DNA of 64,000 bases. Origin: Paenibacillus sp. JJ-100. GTDB lineage: Bacteria > Bacillota > Bacilli > Paenibacillales > Paenibacillaceae. Location: contig NZ_CAOJCM010000001.1 in assembly GCF_948329825.1 (NCBI RefSeq), positions 434,001 to 498,000 on the forward strand. The letters are read 5' to 3'. The stretch's first letter is position 1, and every line of letters starts with the position of its first letter. The notes beneath the pieces are model-generated. The model ran no database searches and was not told where the DNA came from. It was given only the letters and a program-made list of their open reading frames with translations. Below, one piece after another: positions 44,929 through 52,647 of this stretch. The translations under genes were made by a program, and so were the position numbers.

Positions 44929-46065
44929 ATGACGTTGAAATTGCTACAGGCTTTATTTTTTCCTCCGGAGCAGCCCGGAGGTGTATCCTCTATGATTCCC
45001 TATATGCAGGAAAGGTTCGCGAGCCCGCGATGGGAAATGGATCTGTTCTCCTTACCCAAACGTATTCGTAACAAAGGTCGAGAGGAAGTACAGTTTGAAA
45101 CGTTCGATTGGACCGTTTATCAGGACAGTCCTGTTGTGCAAAAATATATTCAGACGTATCGTGACTATCTATGGTGGACCAGGCTTCGCATCCAGAAGTC
45201 CTATGATCTTATTCATGCTCATCATCCAATTGCAGGACTTGCTATGAAATCGGTGTTCCCCGAGATTCCGCTCATCCAGACGATTCACTCTAGTTATGAG
45301 CGCGAACTTATCCTTAATGGCCGCTCTGAGCCGAATGGACTGGAGCATCAGTTTTTGCTGGCCATATATGGAGAGTTGGAGCATCAAGCAGAACGTTTGT
45401 TAACGGTGTCGGAATCATTCCGCCGATATTTGGGCCCGCACGTCAAGCATCCGGATCGGATCGGAATCATTCCCAATGGTTTTGATGAAAAACGCTTTAA
45501 GCCCATTCCGCATGATAATGCGGTCCCACAACTGGTTACCGTCTGCCGTCTTGTACCCGCAAAAGGATTAGATATTTTATTCAAAGCTTGCGCTAAGTTG
45601 AAAGATAAAGGCCTCGATTACGTTCTACATATTATTGGCGATGGGCCGATTCGTCCTGATTTGGAAGAACTTGCACAGCGCCTTGGAATTTATAACGAGA
45701 CCATTTTCTATGGGTATACACTGCATCCTGAAGAATTTATGCCATTCTTTGATGTGTTTGTACTGCCATCCCGTGCGGAAGCCTTTGGTTCTGTATTCGC
45801 TGAAGCGGCGTTAAGCTGTCTCGCTCTCGTCGGTACAGATGTAGGAGGAATACCGGAACAGATTGAAGATGGGGTTAACGGTCTGCTTGTTCCGCCGGAA
45901 GACCCATCGGCTCTGGCCGATGCTCTTGAAAAGGTAATGCTGGACCCGGCATACCGTTATGAACTGGCTCGATCTGCTTGTGAGAAGGCGAAGACACATT
46001 ATTCGCTTGGTAGATCGGTGAATGAATTGAAAAAGTTGTATCTGCAGTTCCAGGCGGAAGCCTGA
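44929..46065 (+). CDS. Glycosyltransferase family 4
   Basis: 378 residues. GT-B fold: N-terminal domain starts LLQALFFPPEQPGGVSSMI (a GGV loop that binds the acceptor), C-terminal domain holds IIPNGFDEKRF and the sugar-nucleotide motif EAFGSVFAEA (E-x7-E). Retaining transferase acting on a lipid- or polysaccharide-linked acceptor; donor and product unknown. The ATG at 44929 follows GAGAGGGGG; the GTG at 44893 upstream lacks a ribosome binding site. Stand-alone gene with its own terminator, not in a capsule cluster. Confidence 0.9.
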   Translation: MTLKLLQALFFPPEQPGGVSSMIPYMQERFASPRWEMDLFSLPKRIRNKGREEVQFETFDWTVYQDSPVVQKYIQTYRDYLWWTRLRIQKSYDLIHAHHPIAGLAMKSVFPEIPLIQTIHSSYERELILNGRSEPNGLEHQFLLAIYGELEHQAERLLTVSESFRRYLGPHVKHPDRIGIIPNGFDEKRFKPIPHDNAVPQLVTVCRLVPAKGLDILFKACAKLKDKGLDYVLHIIGDGPIRPDLEELAQRLGIYNETIFYGYTLHPEEFMPFFDVFVLPSRAEAFGSVFAEAALSCLALVGTDVGGIPEQIEDGVNGLLVPPEDPSALADALEKVMLDPAYRYELARSACEKAKTHYSLGRSVNELKKLYLQFQAEA

Positions 46066-46086
46066 GGATGAACATAGCTGTGCAAG

Positions 46087-46115
46087 AAGCCGCTGTAGGT
46101 GATACAGCGGCTTTT
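46087..46115. terminator. Terminator between the GT4 gene and catA
   Basis: AAGCCGCTGTA (46087-46097) pairs perfectly with TACAGCGGCTT (46103-46113); T-run follows. Confidence 0.93.
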
Positions 46116-46132
46116 TGATCAATATAGAGGAG

Positions 46133-46783
46133 TTAGCATATCCAATCCTTCGGATGGTTTGCGAGTTCTTGAACAGAGTTCATAAATAAACCTGCGTGGT
46201 AACCGTCACAGACGGCGTGATGAAGCTGTAATGATACTGGCAGATAGGTTGAATTATCTTTGTGATTAAATCCCCCGACAGTAATAATGGGCAGAAGATA
46301 ACGACTGTTGTTATTGATATTCAAGTTAAAGCCGGTAAACGAGGTCCAGGGTATAGCGGAAAAGGAAAACGTATTTTCAGGTACAGGTGTTTTGGGAAAC
46401 AACTTGCCCGAGCCATTATATTTTTGTACATCCGTAGCATAAGCAGCATGAAACGCTTGAAAATCATTGGTGACGTCGGTCCACACAACAGAGAACGATT
46501 CAGAGCTGTGATCAAAGATAGTGTAAAGGGGTTCCAGCCTGTCCCAGTAACCCAGCTCCCCTTTATCATTGTAACTTGTTCTAAAAGCGGAATGGGAATT
46601 CACTACAGTAGTAATTAGGAAGATCAAAGCTGGATTAAAACGATATTGATGTTGTTTTGTGAACGAGTATAAGACACTGACATCTATTTCTCGGGTTAAA
46701 CTGAAAGACGTATTCTGGTTCATATAGTGATTAAATACTTCGGTTCTTTTCCAAACGTCAAAATCGATGCGATTAAAATTCAT
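46133..46783 (-). CDS. catA: Chloramphenicol O-acetyltransferase, type A
   Basis: 216 residues, normal for type A CAT. Catalytic His189 and the structural Asp193 are in LHHAVCDGYH, and the Ser of the active site is Ser148 (IPWTSFTGF). It transfers acetyl from acetyl-CoA to the 3-hydroxyl of chloramphenicol in the cytosol. The ribosome binding site AGGAGG is sequestered in the leader hairpin. The leader peptide and hairpin upstream predict induction by chloramphenicol. Complete and apparently functional. Confidence 0.93.
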   Translation of the reverse strand: MNFNRIDFDVWKRTEVFNHYMNQNTSFSLTREIDVSVLYSFTKQHQYRFNPALIFLITTVVNSHSAFRTSYNDKGELGYWDRLEPLYTIFDHSSESFSVVWTDVTNDFQAFHAAYATDVQKYNGSGKLFPKTPVPENTFSFSAIPWTSFTGFNLNINNNSRYLLPIITVGGFNHKDNSTYLPVSLQLHHAVCDGYHAGLFMNSVQELANHPKDWIC

Positions 46784-46789
46784 GGGATG

Positions 46790-46828
46790 TGCCTCCTAAA
46801 TTTATGTTAATACCAAATTCAGGAGGCA
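46790..46828 (-). promoter_or_regulatory. Translational attenuator hairpin of catA
   Basis: On the minus strand, UGCCUCCUGAAUUU (46815-46828) pairs with AAAUUUAGGAGGCA (46790-46803); 14 pairs including one G-U. The right arm contains the catA ribosome binding site AGGAGG, so the site is closed unless a ribosome stalls on the leader. This is the classical arrangement of inducible cat genes. Confidence 0.85.
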
Positions 46829-46848
46829 GACTCGTCTGTTTTTTTCAT
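46819..46848 (-). CDS. catA leader peptide MKKTDESAS
   Basis: ATG at 46848 opens nine codons (MKKTDESAS) and stops with TGA at 46819-46821. AAAGGGTGGG upstream is its ribosome binding site. The KTD start resembles the leader peptides of Gram-positive cat genes (for example MVKTDK and MKKSED, recalled), whose nascent chain inhibits peptidyl transferase and lets chloramphenicol stall the ribosome. The end of the leader lies in the left arm of the attenuator, so a stalled ribosome opens it. Confidence 0.85.
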   Translation of the reverse strand: MKKTDESAS

Positions 46849-46870
46849 CAAGAACCCACCCTTTAATTTC

Positions 46871-46922
46871 ATTTTTGAGGTCCATTTTATTGTAACATAA
46901 CGATAAAATGGACCTCAAAAAT
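46871..46922 (-). promoter_or_regulatory. catA promoter inside a perfect 20-bp inverted repeat
   Basis: A perfect 20-bp inverted repeat (46871-46890 and 46903-46922) with a 12-base loop. On the minus strand it contains TTGAGG, an 18-base spacer and TACAAT, so the promoter spans the left arm, loop and the start of the right arm. The outer ends are ATTTTT and AAAAAT, the reverse of a normal terminator, so it is not a terminator. It may be an operator. Confidence 0.65.
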
Positions 46923-47042
46923 CGGCATCATATTTAGTTTGTGTATTCTTGTGTATTCAAATGTTTAGCTGAGTAAAAGGCTCAACTGAAATGAAGGTCA
47001 GTCAAACTTCGAATGAATGAAACTTCACGTTTGCCCAAAACT

Positions 47043-48098
47043 TCATAGGTTTTTCCTGCCTCGAAATTTACCCCATCGATCCACAAACAATTTGCTCGCC
47101 CAGAAGAATGCCATGCAGCCGAAGATCGGATAGAGAATGGAGAGTAGAGAGCTGAAGCCGAATTGACTAAGAGAGTAGCATAATATCATAATTGTTAAAG
47201 TAATTAATTGGGGGTGCACATCAAGGTGTTGTCTGAGCTGTAAGGTCATGCCATAGATATCGGCAACAAATGTTGTGAAAATTTCCATGAATATCAGGGA
47301 GACATATACCGACTGTACAACCCAACCTAATTGAAACGCAATGCTGCCCATCGGGATTTCAAACTGTATGATTCCTGGCATCTGAGCCGACATGGCGAAA
47401 TGGGCCGCCATTAGCATAAACCCTACACCTATACCGCCTATGATCCCGCCCCATTTAAGCGTATTACGATGACGAATCTGATTCCCTACAGGTACAAGTA
47501 CCGCTTGAGCTAGAGCGAGATTAAATGAGGTGTACAGTAGCGGTGATAACCATACATGAATGGGATTGCTATCCGTTGTCAGAGTAAGAAAACGCATGGC
47601 GCCAGGGTGATGTACTGTACTAAAGATCATCAGTAGAGATAGCAAGAGCATCATCGGTACGACAATACTATTCATTTGTAGAATGGCCTGCATACCACGT
47701 CCCAAAAGAAGATATGTGCCAATTAAGGTAATGATTAATCCGGTTTGGTAATGCAAACCAAGATGTTCCATAAACACAGAGCCTGCACCGGCAAGCATAA
47801 CACTATTGACACCAATGAGAACGATAAGTGTTACCCAAGTGATCCATTTTCCGGCCTTAGGACCGAATAAGTGTTTGTTTAAATCCTCATAGGAACGGGA
47901 ACCTGTATCGTGAGCAATCAGCATCATTTTGGTGCCAAGCCAGACAAACAGCATCGTGGACAAACCGATCGTGATCGTAGCCCACTTGCCGTGCTGAGTG
48001 AAAAACTGCAAAATCTCCTGCCCTGTGGCAAAACCAGCTCCTACAACAGTTCCAATGTAAGTAAATGCAATTTGCAGTACCCGGAATGCCTGTTTCAT
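47043..48098 (-). CDS. YkvI family membrane protein
   Basis: 351 residues with 10 predicted membrane helices. The first helix motif TYIGTVVGAGFATGQEILQFF resembles the start of sodium-coupled LeuT-fold transporters (YkvI, and BrnQ more distantly). Probably a secondary transporter; substrate unknown. AAAGGGGT precedes the ATG. The 120 bases downstream before the cat repeat contain no clear terminator. Confidence 0.88.
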   Translation of the reverse strand: MKQAFRVLQIAFTYIGTVVGAGFATGQEILQFFTQHGKWATITIGLSTMLFVWLGTKMMLIAHDTGSRSYEDLNKHLFGPKAGKWITWVTLIVLIGVNSVMLAGAGSVFMEHLGLHYQTGLIITLIGTYLLLGRGMQAILQMNSIVVPMMLLLSLLMIFSTVHHPGAMRFLTLTTDSNPIHVWLSPLLYTSFNLALAQAVLVPVGNQIRHRNTLKWGGIIGGIGVGFMLMAAHFAMSAQMPGIIQFEIPMGSIAFQLGWVVQSVYVSLIFMEIFTTFVADIYGMTLQLRQHLDVHPQLITLTIMILCYSLSQFGFSSLLSILYPIFGCMAFFWASKLFVDRWGKFRGRKNL

Positions 48099-48302
48099 AT
48101 GCTACCCCTTTCAGGTCCCGAGATGGATTGGACATGCGGGTACCATAGTACAAGGTATGCTTGACCCATGAAAGTCATGACATTAGATGAGTTACATATC
48201 TGAATTAGAGCGGTTCGATGGAGCGACAGTGGATTTCGCTTGAACTTGTAGCGGGATATATGATACTTTAAACCTCATAGGATAGGCTTGGGAGGTCAAA
48301 TC

Positions 48303-48875
48303 ATGGATGTATTAAAACAACGAATTTTACAAGAAGGAGTCGTTATCTCGGATCAGGTATTGAAATTGGATGGGCTTTTGAATCATCAGATTGATCCGGC
48401 GTTAACGATGGATATGGGACGGGAATTTGCTGCGCGGTTTCGTGAGAGCGGGGTAACGCGAGTGATTACGGTTGAATCGTCAGGTATTCCGGTTGCTTTT
48501 GCTGCAGCACATGAACTTGGGGTACCTTTAGTTTTTGCCCGCCGCAAAAAGACGCTTCTGGCCGATCCTGATGCCTACTGCGAACGAGTACCATCCTTTA
48601 CGAAAGGAATCGTGACGGATATTATGGTATCTCGTGAGTATATTCATGAGAATGACCGCATTTTATTCATTGATGATATTATTGCTAACGGAGATGCTGC
48701 CCGCGGCGTCATTAAAATTATTGAGCGTTCCGGCGCAGAACTGGTTGGATTCGGTGTTGTGGTCGAGAAATGCTTCCAGGCTGGTGCACGAACCATTCGA
48801 GAACAGGGGATTCCGGTGGAAGCTCTCGTGCGCATTCGTTCACTGAATAACGGTACGGTGCAATTTGACGATTAG
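48303..48875 (+). CDS. xpt: Xanthine phosphoribosyltransferase
   Basis: 190 residues. Converts xanthine and PRPP to XMP in purine salvage. PRPP-binding motif ILFIDDIIANGDAARG; early segment GVVISDQVLKLDGLLNHQIDP is typical of Xpt. The last residue of the PRPP motif differs from the common FLANGQA. TTGGGAGG precedes the ATG at 48303. Bacillus xpt is preceded by a guanine riboswitch; none of its conserved loops is visible upstream here. No pbuX gene follows. Confidence 0.92.
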   Translation: MDVLKQRILQEGVVISDQVLKLDGLLNHQIDPALTMDMGREFAARFRESGVTRVITVESSGIPVAFAAAHELGVPLVFARRKKTLLADPDAYCERVPSFTKGIVTDIMVSREYIHENDRILFIDDIIANGDAARGVIKIIERSGAELVGFGVVVEKCFQAGARTIREQGIPVEALVRIRSLNNGTVQFDD

Positions 48876-48923
48876 AAATGTGAAATTCTGATGGAAATCA
48901 GGCCTAATTTTAGAACTATACCT

Positions 48924-48951
48924 TTGCATGGCCGTGGATTTGCTTTATAAT
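48924..48951 (+). promoter_or_regulatory. Promoter of the 109-residue gene
   Basis: TTGCAT at 48924-48929, 16-base spacer, TATAAT at 48946-48951. Confidence 0.7.
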
Positions 48952-48981
48952 GGGTTTATGCTAGGGAGAGGAGGCAACACC

Positions 48982-49311
48982 ATGGGGAATCAACCGGCAA
49001 CAGAACAATTTTTTATTGATAAGCTGACGGAATCAAAAGTTCATTTTGAACGTGCCCTGGATTGTAAACATACGGAATTCGATGACCTTTATCCCTATAT
49101 GATTGAACATCCTCAATTTTTCTGGTACAAACGCTATGTTGCCTGGTCAGAATTGCTGACGATTGTAGGCTTGTGTGAAGAGTTGTCCTTCTCTTGGAAA
49201 GAACAATTTACACCGCACCAAGTGGAGTACCTTGAAGAACGTGTGATGTCCGCCAAAGTGCTAGATTTTTGGTTCGAGAAGAACGACAGCAAAGAGCACG
49301 CGCAGCGGTAA
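48982..49311 (+). CDS. Hypothetical protein, 109 residues
   Basis: Soluble, acidic, aromatic-rich protein (MGNQPATEQFFIDKL... FDDLYPYMIEHPQFFWYKRYVAWSELL). The ATG at 48982 follows GGAGAGGAGG; frame upstream of it is not used. It has its own promoter and terminator. No family recognised. Confidence 0.75.
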   Translation: MGNQPATEQFFIDKLTESKVHFERALDCKHTEFDDLYPYMIEHPQFFWYKRYVAWSELLTIVGLCEELSFSWKEQFTPHQVEYLEERVMSAKVLDFWFEKNDSKEHAQR

Positions 49312-49366
49312 CTTTCAGTCGGGAACTTTTCTTCGAATGACATGACAGTCCAATACAGTCACGTGA

Positions 49367-49399
49367 GGCCTAAATGACTTTTCATTTAGGCCTTTTTTT
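49367..49399 (+). terminator. Terminator of the 109-residue gene
   Basis: AGGCCTAAATGA pairs with TCATTTAGGCCT; seven T in total at the end. Confidence 0.92.
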
Positions 49400-49431
49400 G
49401 TAAACGAAATTTGAATATAGGAGTTCTGAAC

Positions 49432-49659
49432 ATGATTAGTGATACAGAATTAGATGCTCTGCGTTTATCTGGAGAAAAGGTGAGAGTGGTGCGAGATGAG
49501 CTTGAGGCTAATGACGTAATCGGCATCGTGGTAGCATGGGATGATGAACAGGTGCTTATTCGGCGTCAGAACCGGCGCGTGGTGAAGCTGGATCGTCGTT
49601 ATCGATATCAATTGTTTAGCGAGCCACGTCAAAGTGGTCTGAGCGATGAATTGAAGTGA
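49432..49659 (+). CDS. Hypothetical protein, 75 residues
   Basis: Short beta-rich, SH3-like pattern (GEKVRVVRDELEANDVIGIVVAWDDEQVLIRRQNRRVVKLDRRYRYQ). AGGAG precedes the ATG at 49432 at 8 bases; TTG at 49411 is less likely. It probably binds a protein or nucleic acid, but the sequence gives no proof. Confidence 0.65.
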   Translation: MISDTELDALRLSGEKVRVVRDELEANDVIGIVVAWDDEQVLIRRQNRRVVKLDRRYRYQLFSEPRQSGLSDELK

Positions 49660-49801
49660 ACGATGAAATCATTCTCGTTCTTGCTATACAAAATGTTTGG
49701 AATTACCATCATGGGTTGGCATAATTGCAACACAGCCGAGAGAAGATAGGTACAGTGGAAAAATTCGCTGTATTTACAGCCGAAAGGGTGTGCTGCAAGC
49801 C

Positions 49802-50131
49802 ATGACATTAATGAATGATAAAGTTCATGCCTACAAAGATCAGATGGGGGCATTAAGCGATGTTTTACCCGATGTGGTGAAGGCGTACCACGAGTTTACG
49901 GGTGAGTGTTTTCAACCCGGCAGTCTTGATGCCAAAACGAAACAGTTAATTGCGCTGGGGATCGGCTTGTTCGCCAATAATGAAGTATGTACACTCTATC
50001 ATGTGGCAGAGGCTCGTTCCAAGGGTGCTACTAACGAGGAGATTATGGAAGCGGTAGCTGTAGCTGGTGCAGTAGGTGGTGGACATGCTTTGTCTCAAGG
50101 AGCAATGCGAGTACAAGAGGCTTTGCATTAG
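49802..50131 (+). CDS. Carboxymuconolactone decarboxylase/AhpD-like protein
   Basis: 109 residues, all-helical CMD domain. The family pattern around NNEVCTLYHVAEA shows one Cys and a His four residues later (CxxxH); AhpD proper has CxxC, so this is the CMD branch without the second Cys, and peroxidase-linked activity is unproven. The start is uncertain: ATG at 49802 or 49811, with AAAGGGTG rather far upstream. Terminator behind. Confidence 0.82.
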   Translation: MTLMNDKVHAYKDQMGALSDVLPDVVKAYHEFTGECFQPGSLDAKTKQLIALGIGLFANNEVCTLYHVAEARSKGATNEEIMEAVAVAGAVGGGHALSQGAMRVQEALH

Positions 50132-50149
50132 AGCTATACGTTCACATTG

Positions 50150-50183
50150 AAAAGGAGGTTCCGGTTTAACGGAGCCTCCTTTT
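50150..50183. terminator. Bidirectional terminator
   Basis: AAAAGGAGG (50150-50158) pairs with CCTCCTTTT (50175-50183), inner TCCG/CGGA. It serves the CMD gene and the convergent NlpC/P60 gene. Confidence 0.9.
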
Positions 50184-50189
50184 GATGTT

Positions 50190-50654
50190 TTAAATTTTAC
50201 CCAGCATTTTGTTATACATGAACTGACCTGTAACTCGTCTTGCTGTCACATAACGATCACTAAAATAAGGGTTGGACATCTTAGTGATGCTTACACCTTT
50301 GCTGCTCGAAGCATGTGCGAACTGGCCACCACCGATGTACACACCTGTATGTGAAATGCCTTTGCCCGATGTGTTGAAGAATACGAGATCTCCGGTACGT
50401 AAGTTTGCTTTGGATACCGGTGTTCCTGCTTTGGCTTGTTCCTGTGATGTACGAGGTAAATTAATGCTATATTTGTTGAAAATATATCTCATAAAACCGG
50501 AACAATCGAAGCCGGCCAGCGTTGTGCCGCCCCATTTGTACGGAATGCCTGTCATATTGTTAACCACTGTATTGATCGTGCTTGCTTCTGTGCTTGTTGC
50601 CCCGGATGTAAATAGTACAGCTGCTCCAAAAATGGAGATTATCAGTTTTTTCAA
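50190..50654 (-). CDS. NlpC/P60 family cell-wall hydrolase
   Basis: 154 residues. Signal peptide (residues 1-24, TEAS cleavage region) and then one NlpC/P60 domain with Cys51 (FDCSGF), His102 (GISHTGVYIG) and His114 (QFAHASS). It would cut the D-Glu-DAP bond in peptidoglycan peptides. It has no SH3 or LysM anchor, so it is a minimal secreted hydrolase. TTG at 50654 follows GAAGGGAG. Controlled by the c-di-AMP riboswitch upstream. Confidence 0.92.
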   Translation of the reverse strand: MKKLIISIFGAAVLFTSGATSTEASTINTVVNNMTGIPYKWGGTTLAGFDCSGFMRYIFNKYSINLPRTSQEQAKAGTPVSKANLRTGDLVFFNTSGKGISHTGVYIGGGQFAHASSSKGVSITKMSNPYFSDRYVTARRVTGQFMYNKMLGKI

Positions 50655-50665
50655 GATCAGTGTTC

Positions 50666-50785
50666 TCCCTTCGATGCCTACGGAGTTAGCTAAGGGTTCG
50701 GTAGAAGGTTCCCTATATTTCCTATGTATAAGAATAATTCACCCAAGATGGTTCCCCCGTTTTCAAACATGAAACTCGGCAATTC
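50666..50785 (-). promoter_or_regulatory. c-di-AMP riboswitch (ydaO/yuaA class)
   Basis: On the minus strand, the leader contains the conserved elements in the right order: GCCGAG, CGGGGGAACC, TGGGTGAATT, AGGGAACCTTCTACCGAACCC, TTAGCTAACTCCGTAGGC, GAAGGGAG. These are the hallmark strings of the ydaO class, which binds two c-di-AMP molecules and turns the gene off when c-di-AMP is high. The final segment contains the ribosome binding site of the NlpC gene, so control is probably translational; I see no terminator. Confidence 0.9.
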
Positions 50786-50813
50786 AATAATTAATTTTTT
50801 GTAACTATTTGAA

Positions 50814-50842
50814 ACTATATTGCATAAATGCGTAATTGTCAA
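50814..50842 (-). promoter_or_regulatory. Promoter of the riboswitch-NlpC/P60 transcript
   Basis: On the minus strand: TTGACA (50837-50842), 17-base spacer, TATAGT (50814-50819). It starts the transcript about 25 bases before the riboswitch aptamer. Confidence 0.9.
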
Positions 50843-51051
50843 ACCCGCTTGAATGGCTTCTTTTTGGTTCAATGTTAGCTGAATTATTGATTTCAGGGAG
50901 AATTTTGCTGAAAAATGAAGGGTAAAAATTACAAAATAGTAATGAGTGTTTCGGACGATGTGGGAATGGATATTAAACAACTTTGTCAAGAGCTAAAAGG
51001 ATTATTCCACAAAGTTGGATTTATGAAGATATCTACGTTATATTGCATATA

Positions 51052-51080
51052 TTGACAAATTTTTATTTATTGCATATTAT
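51052..51080 (+). promoter_or_regulatory. Promoter of the pectate lyase gene
   Basis: TTGACA at 51052-51057, 17-base spacer, TATTAT at 51075-51080. The leader is about 120 bases. Confidence 0.85.
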
Positions 51081-51208
51081 GAGTTTGCTACATGAAAATT
51101 TTGTAATTTATATTGATTTATTAAGATTGCACAAAGATTGGAGGACGAGAGGCGAGAGAATAGAGATTTGGGAATCAGCAAAACTATGTAAATGGGAGCG
51201 TGTTGTCT

Positions 51209-52162
51209 TTGAAAGCAAAAAAATTAGTAACATTTGTCCTAGCGTGTTCTATGGTTTTCTCTGTGGCGGGAATGGCGGTTCTTCCCGTGGCGACCGTATC
51301 AGCAGCAGATGCATCAGGTACAACGGCAAGTTTGTCTGATATTTTGAAAAATCAGCGTCCTGATGGAGGCTGGAGAAAAGATTATAAGCAGACCTCAGGT
51401 GAATGGGCGAAGTCTACGATTGATAACAAAGCTACATACTCAGAAATTAGAAGACTTGCGAAGGAATTCAAAAAAACGAATGATCCTCGTTATTCTACTG
51501 CGGCGATCAAAGGTATTAATTTCTTACTTAACATGCAGTATTCTAATGGGGGATGGCCACAGGTCTATCAAAGCTCCGGTTACCACAAACATATTACCTA
51601 TAACGATGATGCGATGATTAACGTCATGTATATGCTGGACGAAGTTGCAGGGCGCAAGGGAGACTTTTCTTTCATCGACAGTTCGCTTGCTGATCGCAGC
51701 AAAAATGCCGTATCCAAAGGTGTAGAAGCGATACTCAATACCCAAGTGGTGTCAGGTGGAAAGCTAACTGCATGGGGACAACAGCATGATTCCGCAACAT
51801 TAAAACCGGCAGGAGCCAGAATTTATGAAGTGCCTTCGTTGTCTGCTGCTGAGAGTGTGAGCATTGTAAAGTTTCTGAAAACGAGACCTGCGAATTCGAA
51901 GATTACTGCATCGATTAAAGGTGCAGAGGCATGGTTTAACAAAGTGAAGATTACAGGATACCGGTATGAACGAGCGAATGGAGATAGCCGGATCATTGCG
52001 GACTCCAAAGCTTCACCAATCTGGGCTCGCTTCTATGAGATCGGTACGGATAAACCTATTTTTGTTGGTAGAGACGGAATTGTGAAATATAATCTGAGTG
52101 AGATCGATAAGGAAAGAAGAGGCGGCTATGCTTGGTATGGCAACTGGCCATCCAAACTGTAA
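51209..52162 (+). CDS. Pectate lyase, PL10 family, secreted
   Basis: 317 residues. Signal peptide of about 33 residues (MKAKKLVTFVLACSMVFSVAG ... VSAAD). The PL10 core follows, with NGGWPQVYQSSGYHKHITYNDDAMINVM and WARFYEIGTDKPIFVGRDG as conserved segments. It cleaves polygalacturonate by beta-elimination, generally with calcium, outside the cell. TTG at 51209 lies 10 bases after GGGAG; GTG 51200 and TTG 51203 are too close. No carbohydrate-binding module. Own promoter and terminator. Confidence 0.92.
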   Translation: MKAKKLVTFVLACSMVFSVAGMAVLPVATVSAADASGTTASLSDILKNQRPDGGWRKDYKQTSGEWAKSTIDNKATYSEIRRLAKEFKKTNDPRYSTAAIKGINFLLNMQYSNGGWPQVYQSSGYHKHITYNDDAMINVMYMLDEVAGRKGDFSFIDSSLADRSKNAVSKGVEAILNTQVVSGGKLTAWGQQHDSATLKPAGARIYEVPSLSAAESVSIVKFLKTRPANSKITASIKGAEAWFNKVKITGYRYERANGDSRIIADSKASPIWARFYEIGTDKPIFVGRDGIVKYNLSEIDKERRGGYAWYGNWPSKL

Positions 52163-52241
52163 CTGACTTGATCGTTGTCGTTAAGTTTAGTTGATCGATA
52201 TTGTTATATTTCGCTTTGCAGATCTTCATGTAGAGCTGATT

Positions 52242-52298
52242 GACGAGCCGAATACGTTCGAACCAGATTATGTCTGGTTTGAACGTATTCGTCATTTT
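52242..52298 (+). terminator. Terminator of the pectate lyase gene
   Basis: GAATACGTTC and AACCAGA pair with TCTGGTT and GAACGTATTC, with one mismatch in the middle; GACGA/TCGTC extends it. ATTTT follows. Confidence 0.8.
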
Positions 52299-52303
52299 AG
52301 ATG

Positions 52304-52332
52304 TTGACTTGTTAAGTTTCCCATGTTATATT
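52304..52332 (+). promoter_or_regulatory. Promoter of tRNA-Leu
   Basis: TTGACT at 52304-52309, 17-base spacer, TATATT at 52327-52332. Confidence 0.7.
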
Positions 52333-52373
52333 ATTTTTTGTCGCCAATATTAAATTGGTAAGACACAGGTTAT

Positions 52374-52457
<84 letters not shown>

Positions 52458-52464
52458 TCGAATA

Positions 52465-52503
52465 AAAAGGTTCCATTGGCTTAAGCCGATGGAACCTTTT
52501 TTT
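52465..52503 (+). terminator. Terminator of tRNA-Leu
   Basis: AAAAGGTTCCAT and TGGC pair with GCCGATGGAACCTTTT (one mismatch or G-T); T-run follows. A further perfect 22-bp palindrome lies at 52509-52530 (GCTTTTGTTT-AA...). Confidence 0.9.
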
Positions 52504-52647
52504 GGTTTGCTTTTGTTTAAAAACAAAAGCGGAATTCATCCAGTGTAGCCATTGAACTGCCACAGTTTTGAAGGCATGTCCAAATTGATTTCATAACAGA
52601 GGCTTGGCTAATTATTGCCATCACTTAAGAAAAAAAGAGTTGGCGCA

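Noticed and set aside
48150..48302. Guanine riboswitch expected before xpt
   Set aside because: None of the conserved loops or stems is present.
52509..52530. 22-bp palindrome as terminator of the xylanase gene
   Set aside because: No T-run on the minus strand and it lies more than 115 bases from the stop.
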